From assembly GCA_947454665.1 (NCBI GenBank), contig CANGMU010000003.1:1-29925 (forward strand): a DNA stretch of 29,925 nucleotides, given 5' to 3'. This DNA comes from Pseudomonadota bacterium. GTDB taxonomy: Bacteria > Pseudomonadota > Gammaproteobacteria > Steroidobacterales > Steroidobacteraceae. The notes under the pieces were generated by a model, which saw only the letters and a program-made list of their open reading frames with translations, did no database searches and was not told the DNA's origin. The stretch's first letter is position 1; the number at the start of each line of letters is the position of its first letter. Both the position numbers and the translations under genes were made by a program. This document shows, in pieces, positions 24,833-29,925 of the stretch.

Positions 24833-26886
24833 CGCGCGAGTCGGCGCGCCCGCCGCGCGGCGCCGAGCAGCGCAGCCAGCAGTGCCAGAGCGCCTCCCGA
24901 ACCGCCACCCCCGCCACTTGATGTCGGCGTCGTGGAGATCGGCGGCGTCACCACCGGGGCTGCAATGCCCGTCAGGGTCGCCGTCGCGCTGTTGTTGGTC
25001 GTGATCGGGTCCTGCAGTGTGGGCGACGAGAAACTGGCCGACACGACCAGGCTGCCCACCTGATCGGCGCGTACCGTGATGTCCAACGTCGCCTGCGCGT
25101 TCGCCGCGAGCGCGAAGGCGGGGCAGGCCACGGCGCTGCCTGTCAGCGAACAGGCGAGTCCCGTCCCGGTCACCGCGGTCACTGTCGCTCCGGCCGGCAG
25201 GGTGAAAACCACCGTGGCATCTGGCGCATTCGCCAAGCCCCGGTTCTGCAGCGTGGCTCGCAGTGTGGCCGATTGGCCTACCGTGACCTGCGTGCCGTCG
25301 CCCGACAGGCTCACGGTGAGGTCCGCGCCCGGCGCGGTCACCAGCGTCAGCGCCGAACGATTGTTGGTCGTCAGGCCGTCGTTGGTCGCTGTCAGCTGCA
25401 GCGTGGCCGTGCTGCTGCCGGAGACCGTGCCCGTCAGGCTCAGCAGCACATCGCGGCGCGCACCGGCGGCCAGGTCGCCCACCGTGCAACGCAGGGTCGC
25501 CCCCGACGCCGCGCAGCTGCCGCCGGTCAGTGTGCCGCTGTTGACCGTCACGCCTGCGGGCGGCGTGATCGTGACCATCACCCCATTGACTGTCGCATTG
25601 CCCACCGACGCCACCGTGAAGGACGCCGCCGTGGCCTGGTTCAGCACCAGCGGGTTAGACCCGGCGACCGACAGCGCCGCATCCGGCGCGCTCAGCTGCG
25701 CAAGGCAGCTTGCGGCTGAAACGGTGGGCGCGATCTGCTGCAGGCTGCAGTCCGAGAAGGTAGAACTGCTGTTCATCCTTGGCGCCATCAGGAACTGATT
25801 GTCCGGCGTGGCGGCGCAGGCCGCCGTCGTCTCGCCGTCGTGCGGCGCGCCGAAGACATGGCCCATCTCGTGCGCCGCGATCAGGCCATCGAAGGCAACC
25901 GACGTGCGAGCTTCGGAAAGGCTCGCTGAGTACTGTCGGCTGCACAGCGAACTGAGGTAGGCAATGCCCACCGTCGTGCCATCCAGGTCGCGCCCCGTCA
26001 GCAGGTGCGTGACGCCGTTCGCCTGCTGGGCCGCCGTGCGCAGCCGGTAGCTCGCCAGCTGGTCGATCAGCGTGCTCGAATCGGTGCTCGCCAGGCTGTC
26101 CCCGCTCGAGCTGACATGCGCCACCCCCGCCAGGCGGATCTGCACGCCGACCTGCGACGAGAAGATGCCATCCACCACGTTCAGGCGGTCGAGCGCCTTG
26201 CCGTCCGTCGCCGTGCCATCGAGCGCGACCAGTTCCGTGTCCGCGAGTACGCCCACGTCCAGCCGCTTGGTCGTCAGCACGGCGGTGGCCGCAGCCGTCG
26301 CGAACTCTGCCCCCACCATCGCCAGCGTCGCCGAGCCGCTGCGCAAGGTGGTCCGGGTGTCGCCTTCCATCACCGGCCCGCGGATCTGCAGGTCCGCCAG
26401 GCGATAGACCACGGGCGTGTCCGCCGGCAGCGCGGCCGCCTGCGCGTTGCTGGCGGCCAGGGCGCCGGCCGTTTCGACGACGAAGAGCTCCACGCCGTCT
26501 GAATACAGGCCGCGGTACTGCCCATTCCGGCGCGTAAGCCTCGCCCAGGAGCGGGAAAGGCCGGGCAAGTTGCCCCGTAGCGCTTCGGTTTCACCGATGC
26601 GCCCCTCGGCCACGAGTTCGGTGTTCGGTTCCAGCGCCAGATCGAAGCGTCGGGTGGCCGTTGTCAGCTGCAGGCGGCGGCTGCGGTCGATGCCCGGTGC
26701 AAAGGGTTGCGAGGATTCCAGGGTCCGTGCGGGCTGCACGGCGAGCACGCGCATTTCCGTTGCCCCGGCGCTGAGCGATCCGAGCGAGCCCAGCAGCAGC
26801 GAGAGGACTGCGATCCGCACAGTCGCACCAGCTTTGCGCGGGGACCTCTCTTGTGCGCCCTGAAACGGTGCATGATGCCGGTTCAT
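24808..26886 (-). CDS. Secreted zinc metalloprotease (reprolysin-like metzincin) with DUF11/CARDB-like repeats and GlyGly-CTERM
   Basis: A 692-residue exported protein. A signal peptide (core IAVLSLLLGSLGSLSAG, residues about 25-41) follows a long basic N-region. A prodomain-like part extends to about residue 205. The catalytic domain has the metzincin zinc motif HEMGHVFGAPHD (His339, Glu340, His343, His349) and a possible Met-turn at Met367. Two Ig-like DUF11/CARDB-type modules cover about 400-515 and 518-640. A Thr/Ser/Pro linker then leads to GGGGGSGG, a hydrophobic stretch and RRARR. That tail fits GlyGly-CTERM, the sorting signal processed by rhombosortase in bacteria with type II secretion. 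The start at 26886 is chosen to give a complete signal peptide, and a GTG inside the signal region is possible. The 3' end overlaps gshA. Confidence 0.85.
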   Translation of the reverse strand: MNRHHAPFQGAQERSPRKAGATVRIAVLSLLLGSLGSLSAGATEMRVLAVQPARTLESSQPFAPGIDRSRRLQLTTATRRFDLALEPNTELVAEGRIGETEALRGNLPGLSRSWARLTRRNGQYRGLYSDGVELFVVETAGALAASNAQAAALPADTPVVYRLADLQIRGPVMEGDTRTTLRSGSATLAMVGAEFATAAATAVLTTKRLDVGVLADTELVALDGTATDGKALDRLNVVDGIFSSQVGVQIRLAGVAHVSSSGDSLASTDSSTLIDQLASYRLRTAAQQANGVTHLLTGRDLDGTTVGIAYLSSLCSRQYSASLSEARTSVAFDGLIAAHEMGHVFGAPHDGETTAACAATPDNQFLMAPRMNSSSTFSDCSLQQIAPTVSAASCLAQLSAPDAALSVAGSNPLVLNQATAASFTVASVGNATVNGVMVTITPPAGVTVNSGTLTGGSCAASGATLRCTVGDLAAGARRDVLLSLTGTVSGSSTATLQLTATNDGLTTNNRSALTLVTAPGADLTVSLSGDGTQVTVGQSATLRATLQNRGLANAPDATVVFTLPAGATVTAVTGTGLACSLTGSAVACPAFALAANAQATLDITVRADQVGSLVVSASFSSPTLQDPITTNNSATATLTGIAAPVVTPPISTTPTSSGGGGGSGGALALLAALLGAARRARRLARYWPVLEK
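26856..26872. promoter_or_regulatory. Candidate NtrC site upstream of the glnK promoter
   Basis: The 17-bp stretch matches 8 of 10 defined positions of the NtrC operator TGCAC-N7-GTGCA: the right arm GTGCA is perfect and the left arm has two mismatches. It lies about 62 bp upstream of the -24 element, a normal enhancer distance, but inside the 5' coding region of the divergent metalloprotease. The pattern match is by eye only. Confidence 0.35.
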
Positions 26887-26917
26887 TTCTGTCTCGATGC
26901 TGCGGGAGCGGGGTTCA

Positions 26918-26935
26918 CACGTTACGATGAACGTG
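26918..26935. repeat. Perfect inverted repeat overlapping the glnK -24 element
   Basis: CACGTT at 26918-26923 and AACGTG at 26930-26935 form a perfect 6-bp dyad with a 6-bp centre. Its right arm runs into the TGG of the -24 element, so a protein bound here could hinder sigma-54 polymerase or act on the divergent metalloprotease promoter. The binding protein is unknown. Confidence 0.45.
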
Positions 26936-26949
26936 GCACGGAAGGTGCA
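26934..26949 (+). promoter_or_regulatory. Sigma-54 (-24/-12) promoter of glnK
   Basis: TGGCAC, five bases, then GTGCA. The invariant GG (26935-26936) and GC (26947-26948) are exactly 10 bp apart, and there is a single mismatch to TGGCAC-N5-TTGCA. It ends 67 bp before the glnK ATG. This predicts RpoN/NtrC-dependent induction under nitrogen limitation, as known for glnK in other proteobacteria. Confidence 0.85.
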
Positions 26950-27016
26950 AACTGAGTTCCAGTCCTTGAACTGCTTTGCTCGCTGAATCAGACCAACCGG
27001 AGGCGGGAGTCTCGCT

Positions 27017-27355
27017 ATGAAACTGGTTACCGCAATCATCAAACCCTTCAAGCTCGACGACGTCCGTGCCGCGTTGTCCGAAATCGGTGTGTCCGGCATG
27101 ACGGTTACTGAAGTCAAAGGCTTCGGTCGCCAGCGCGGACACACGGAGCTTTACCGTGGCGCAGAGTACGTCGTCGACTTCGTGCCGAAGACCCGCATCG
27201 AGGTGGCTGTCCGCAGCGACCTGGTGGACCAGGTCATCGAAGCGATCGTGAAGTCCGCCAAGACCGGCAAGGTCGGTGACGGCAAGATCTTCGTCACCGA
27301 TATCGACCGCGTCATCCGCATTCGCACTGGCGAAACGGACAACTCGGCGCTGTAA
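27017..27355 (+). CDS. glnK: Nitrogen regulatory PII protein GlnK
   Basis: A 112-residue trimeric signal protein that reads ATP/ADP and 2-oxoglutarate and controls ammonium channel, GlnE and NtrB partners. Canonical features: start MKLVTAIIKPFKLDDVRAAL, T-loop at about 37-55 with the uridylylated Tyr51 in ELYRGAEY, and the C-terminal GDGKIFVTDIDRVIRIRTGE block. The MKLVT start and the sigma-54 promoter favour the GlnK over the GlnB type. A GGAGGCGGGAG ribosome site precedes the ATG. In many proteobacteria amtB follows directly, but here the next gene is the convergent ilvN and the only visible amt is about 25 kb away. Confidence 0.95.
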   Translation: MKLVTAIIKPFKLDDVRAALSEIGVSGMTVTEVKGFGRQRGHTELYRGAEYVVDFVPKTRIEVAVRSDLVDQVIEAIVKSAKTGKVGDGKIFVTDIDRVIRIRTGETDNSAL

Positions 27356-27392
27356 GCACAGTCTGTGCCCGCCGGTCCCGCAAGGGGCCGGC
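27356..27392. terminator. Hairpins between convergent glnK and ilvN
   Basis: Two hairpins follow the glnK stop at once: GCACAG-T-CTGTGC at 27356-27368, and a 9-bp stem GCCGGTCCC / GGGGCCGGC with a GCAA loop at 27371-27392 (one G-U pair). The second stem is stable from either strand and lies 14 bp from the ilvN stop, so it could end both transcripts. Neither strand has a clear T-tract, so efficiency is uncertain. Confidence 0.5.
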
Positions 27393-27406
27393 AGGCTCGG
27401 GCCGCG

Positions 27407-27907
27407 TTACGGTACGTCGCGCAGAGTACGTCCGTCTCGGGCGAGGGCCAGTGCACCGCTGCGCACCACCTCGACCAACCCTGCCTTCGCCGCCATGTCG
27501 GCGATGAAGGTCGTGACTTCGCTTTCGTTGCCCGTCATCTCGGCGGTGACCAGGTCGCCTTCGGCGTCCAGCACCTTGCCGCCTGCCGTCTGCAGCGCCG
27601 CGTCCACCGCGGCCTTCTGCCCGGCCTGAATCCGCAGTTTCACCAATGCCAGTTCACGCTCGACATGCGCGCCGCGCGTCATGTCGGCGACGCTTACGAC
27701 GTCTATGAGCTTGTTCAGCTGGCTGACGATCTGGTGCACGACCTCGTCCGAACCCTTCGTCACGAGCGTGATGCGCGAGACGGTCGGGTCGTCGGTGGCC
27801 GATACCGAGAGCGACTCGATGTTGAAACCCCGGTTCGTGAAGAGGCCCGCCACGCGGTTGAGGGCGCCGGATTCGTTCTGGAGCAGGATGCCGATGATGT
27901 GACGCAT
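27407..27907 (-). CDS. ilvN: Acetolactate synthase small (regulatory) subunit
   Basis: A 166-residue regulatory subunit that confers valine feedback control on the large subunit in the first shared step of Ile/Val/Leu synthesis. The N-terminal ACT domain (about residues 2-76) begins MRHIIGILLQNESGALNRVAGLFTNRGFNIESL, and the C-terminal domain starts near ELALVKLRI. The start at 27907 gives the canonical N-terminus, while an in-frame ATG at 27928 has a better ribosome site (AAAGGG) and would add seven residues. The gene points away from the large-subunit gene, whereas the two are nearly always co-directional and adjacent. It is convergent with glnK. Confidence 0.93.
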   Translation of the reverse strand: MRHIIGILLQNESGALNRVAGLFTNRGFNIESLSVSATDDPTVSRITLVTKGSDEVVHQIVSQLNKLIDVVSVADMTRGAHVERELALVKLRIQAGQKAAVDAALQTAGGKVLDAEGDLVTAEMTGNESEVTTFIADMAAKAGLVEVVRSGALALARDGRTLRDVP

Positions 27908-27990
27908 AGGCGTAGAAGGATAAATCATTCGGGGTGCCCTTTGCCCGGATGGGAGCCGCGGATCACTCGGCCTGCCTCGTGCCGCGCCCT

Positions 27991-28060
27991 CGGGCGGGAC
28001 GCGAAAACCACGTCCGTGTCGCTCGGGGCGGGCCATCCCTGGCCCGCCACGCCCGCCCGA
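27991..28060 (-). repeat. Palindromic REP-like element, copy A
   Basis: Read on the minus strand, the element opens CGGGCGGGCGTGG and ends GCGTCCCGCCCG, giving perfect 8-bp outer inverted arms (CGGGCGGG / CCCGCCCG). Near its start is an inner hairpin, GGCGGGCC, AGGGAT, then GGCCCGCC, with a perfect stem. It resembles copy B at about 80% identity by eye, in the opposite orientation. REP/BIME-type or small non-autonomous mobile elements look like this, and the family is not identified. Confidence 0.75.
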
Positions 28061-28188
28061 GAGCGCGACCCGAAGCCGGCCGCCAGAGCCGTGACCCCGA
28101 TCCGACCACATCGACCCACCAAGGGCAGATCCTTCCCGGCCTGTGCGGCACGGGGCTGTGGGGCGGCTCAGGCGTCGTGCCGGTATTC

Positions 28189-28258
28189 CGGGCGGGCGTG
28201 GCGCGCCAGGGACGGCGCGCCCCGAGCCCGCAGGGATGCGCTCTTGGCGTCCCGCCCG
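28189..28258 (+). repeat. Palindromic REP-like element, copy B
   Basis: The same layout as copy A on the plus strand: outer arms CGGGCGGG / CCCGCCCG and an inner hairpin GGCGCGCC, AGGGAC, then GGCGCGCC. Compared with copy A, the left inner arm has C for G and the right inner arm has G for C, so pairing is kept by a double change. The copies differ most in the 20 bp before the right outer arm. Confidence 0.75.
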
Positions 28259-28316
28259 GGAGACCGGCTCGGCGCCTGTTTTGAATGATCTATGTCACTG
28301 GGCAGCGCACGCAGGG

Positions 28317-28345
28317 TTGGGCGCGAATGCCTGATTTGCTAGAGT
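28317..28345 (+). promoter_or_regulatory. Sigma-70-type promoter of ilvB
   Basis: TTGGGC (28317-28322), a 17-bp spacer and TAGAGT (28340-28345) match the TTGACA/TATAAT pattern at 4 of 6 positions each with optimal spacing. Transcription would start near 28351-28353, only a few bases before the ATG at 28355, implying a leaderless or nearly leaderless message. Confidence 0.55.
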
Positions 28346-28354
28346 CCGTCGACC

Positions 28355-29925
28355 ATGAACGCAATCCTGAACAAGTCGGCGCCTTCCCCCGAACACCCCC
28401 TCGCGGGTCGCAGCATGACGGGCGCCCAGATGGTGGTGCAGGCCATCGCGGATGAAGGTGTCTCGGCGATCTTCGGCTACTCCGGCGGCGCCATCCTTCC
28501 GACCTACGACGCGGTGTTCCTCTTCAACGAGGAACAGCGCCGCCTGGGCCGCTCCGAACTGCCCCTCATCGTCCCGGCCAACGAGCAGGGCGCGGGCTTC
28601 ATGGCCGCGGGCTATTCGCGTGCCACCGGCCAGGTGGGCGTCGCCATCGTCACCTCGGGTCCGGGCGCGACCAACATGGTCACCCCGGTCCGTGACTGCA
28701 TGGCTGATTCGATCCCGATGGTCGTCATCTGCGGCCAGGTCTCGCGGGCTGCGATTGGTTCGGATGCCTTCCAGGAAGCGCCGGTCGCGGCCGTGATGGG
28801 TTCGGTCGCGAAGCATGTCTTCCTCGTCACCGATCCGGCCAAGCTCGAGGCCACGATCCGTACCGCCTTCGAGATCGCGCGTTCGGGTCGTCCGGGCCCG
28901 GTCGTCGTCGATATCCCGAAGGACGTGCAGAACTGGCAGGGCCAGTTCCAGGGCAGCGGCGTGCTGCCGCTCGGCGTCTATCGCCAGCGCATGCAGAAGC
29001 TCACTGCACACCGCCTGTCGGAAACGCAGGCTGGCGTGCTGCTCGAGCAGATCGCGAAGTCCAGGCGCCCGCTGATGTATGTCGGCGGTGGCGCCGTGCA
29101 GGGCGAGGCCTCGCGCGATGTGCGCGAACTGTCGCAGACCTTCGGCATCCCGGTCGTGACGACGCTGATGGGCATCGGCGCCGTGGACACCTTCGGGCCG
29201 CTGTCCTTGCGCATGCTCGGCATGCACGGCGCAGCCTTCGCGAACTACGCCGTCGAGGACTGCGACCTGCTGATCACCATCGGCGCGCGCTTCGACGATC
29301 GCGTCGCGGGCCTGCCGGGCCGCTTCGCGCCGAACGCGAAGTTCATCGCGCAGTTCGACATCGACCCTGCCGAGATCAATAAAGTGAAGCCGGTGCAGTG
29401 GCACCACGTCGGCGAGCTGCAGGAAGCCCTGCGCACACTGACCGCGCTGGGCAAGCATCGCGGCGTGAAGCCGGATGTCGCTGCCTGGCATGCCGAAGTC
29501 GCCGAGTTCAAGCGCGTCTACGCGATGGATTACGACCGCGCGAGCGAAGCGATCCAGCCGTATTACGTGCTCGAAGAGATCAACAAGATCACGCAGGGCA
29601 AGGCGATCATCTCCACCGGCGTGGGCCAGCACCAGATGTGGGCCTGCCAATACCTCGACTTCTGCGAGCCGCGCCAGTGGCTCACGTCGGGCAGCATGGG
29701 CACGATGGGCTTCGGCCTGCCGGCCGCGATCGGCGCGCAGGTCGCGCACCCGGATGCGCTCGTTATCGACGTCGACGGCGATGCCAGCATCCGCATGAAC
29801 TTCGGCGAGCTCGAGACCGTCACCACCTACGACCTGCCGGTGAAGGTGCTCGTGCTGAACAACATCGGCGACGGCATGGTCCGCCAGTGGCAGAAACTGT
29901 TCTTCGACGGCCGCTTTGCGTCGAC
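28355..29925 (+). CDS. ilvB: Acetolactate synthase large (catalytic) subunit, 3' end beyond the window
   Basis: The first 523 residues of a ThDP-dependent enzyme condensing pyruvate with pyruvate or 2-oxobutyrate. Seen: FGYSGGAILPTYDA, the catalytic Glu77 in NEQGAG, SGPGATN, the GRPGPVVVDIPKDVQ block, a central FAD-binding domain, and the ThDP/Mg motif GDASIRMNFGELET ending in LNN. It differs from E. coli IlvI in nine extra residues between YDA and the catalytic Glu, Asn for His before that Glu, and GDGMV in place of YLGMV after LNN. No ribosome site is clear before the ATG, and the in-frame ATG of MTGAQMVVQ (20 codons on) is where many relatives begin. The stop lies past the window edge. Confidence 0.93.
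   Translation, partial: MNAILNKSAPSPEHPLAGRSMTGAQMVVQAIADEGVSAIFGYSGGAILPTYDAVFLFNEEQRRLGRSELPLIVPANEQGAGFMAAGYSRATGQVGVAIVTSGPGATNMVTPVRDCMADSIPMVVICGQVSRAAIGSDAFQEAPVAAVMGSVAKHVFLVTDPAKLEATIRTAFEIARSGRPGPVVVDIPKDVQNWQGQFQGSGVLPLGVYRQRMQKLTAHRLSETQAGVLLEQIAKSRRPLMYVGGGAVQGEASRDVRELSQTFGIPVVTTLMGIGAVDTFGPLSLRMLGMHGAAFANYAVEDCDLLITIGARFDDRVAGLPGRFAPNAKFIAQFDIDPAEINKVKPVQWHHVGELQEALRTLTALGKHRGVKPDVAAWHAEVAEFKRVYAMDYDRASEAIQPYYVLEEINKITQGKAIISTGVGQHQMWACQYLDFCEPRQWLTSGSMGTMGFGLPAAIGAQVAHPDALVIDVDGDASIRMNFGELETVTTYDLPVKVLVLNNIGDGMVRQWQKLFFDGRFAS

Larger units (their letters stand above)
27908..28354. other. Long GC-rich intergenic region between ilvN and ilvB
   Basis: About 447 bp without a gene I can support. 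It holds two inverted copies of a palindromic repeat (27991-28060 and 28189-28258), about 130 bp of GC-rich sequence between them, and the ilvB promoter at the right end. Short open frames cross it on both strands, but their composition follows the repeat and they resemble no protein family. Confidence 0.8.

Noticed and set aside
28189..28270. Copy B plus the following TGTTTT as an intrinsic terminator or ilv attenuator
   Set aside because: The T-run is separated from the stem by about 20 bp, the repeat lies upstream of the predicted ilvB promoter, and there is no leader peptide rich in Ile/Val/Leu codons.
27934..28284. A 116-codon open frame across the ilvN-ilvB gap that could be a small gene
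   Set aside because: Its composition follows the two palindromic repeats, similar frames exist on both strands, and there is no ribosome site or family resemblance.
28295..29749. A 484-codon open frame antisense to ilvB
   Set aside because: The other strand encodes an unmistakable acetolactate synthase. The antisense product is rich in Arg, Asp, His and Gly with no family resemblance.
1..29925. CRISPR array, tRNA, rRNA, insertion sequence, prophage or defence genes
   Set aside because: No regularly spaced direct repeats, cloverleaf sequences, transposase or phage-like proteins were seen on either strand.

Overview
The window is high-GC chromosomal DNA (roughly 65% by eye) from a proteobacterium. 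A gammaproteobacterium is most likely: priA, argS and a SPOR-domain gene sit side by side as in pseudomonads and xanthomonads, and there is a gammaproteobacterial-type GshA, a GlyGly-CTERM exoprotein and S46/S41 peptidases. A lineage near Xanthomonadales, Nevskiales or Steroidobacterales would fit, but that is inference and no 16S gene is present. Coding density is very high, neighbouring genes often overlap by a few bases, and I see no insertion sequence, phage gene, tRNA, rRNA or CRISPR array.

Layout, left to right. 1-2.2 kb: a NhaR-like LysR regulator convergent with an Amt ammonium channel. 2.4-4.1 kb: a SulP anion transporter with a STAS domain, divergent from amt across a 157-bp region rich in GCACCA/TGGTGC half-sites. 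4.1-9.8 kb, minus strand: priA, argS, a SPOR protein and an HDOD protein, with a cluster of DnaA-box-like 9-mers at the start of priA. 10.1-11.7 kb: an S41 peptidase lipoprotein. 11.7-13.7 kb: a zinc-independent MDR oxidoreductase divergent from a stand-alone 5'-3' exonuclease. 13.7-17.4 kb: acs, an NTF2-like exported protein and dctA, tightly coupled. 17.4-23.2 kb, minus strand: FadI-like thiolase, dienelactone hydrolase, ferrochelatase, a two-domain VOC protein and an S46 dipeptidyl-peptidase. 23.2-24.8 kb: gshA, convergent with a secreted metzincin protease (24.8-26.9 kb). 27.0-27.4 kb: glnK behind a clear sigma-54 promoter. 27.4-29.9 kb: acetolactate synthase small (minus) and large (plus, cut by the window edge) subunits in divergent orientation, separated by about 447 bp that holds two inverted copies of a roughly 70-bp palindromic repeat.

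How the genes fit together. Nitrogen acquisition (amt, glnK) and branched-chain amino acid synthesis, carbon entry through acetate and C4-dicarboxylates (acs, dctA), replication restart (priA), thiol and heme biosynthesis (gshA, hemH), and three differently exported peptidases suggesting use of external protein. Most of this is ordinary core genome. The less ordinary points are the palindromic repeat pair with compensatory base changes, the split and divergent acetolactate synthase genes with an atypical large subunit, a probably leaderless or very short-leader ilvB transcript, the DnaA-box cluster at priA, and the regulatory dyads near amt and glnK. I did not find a convincing novel multi-gene system.
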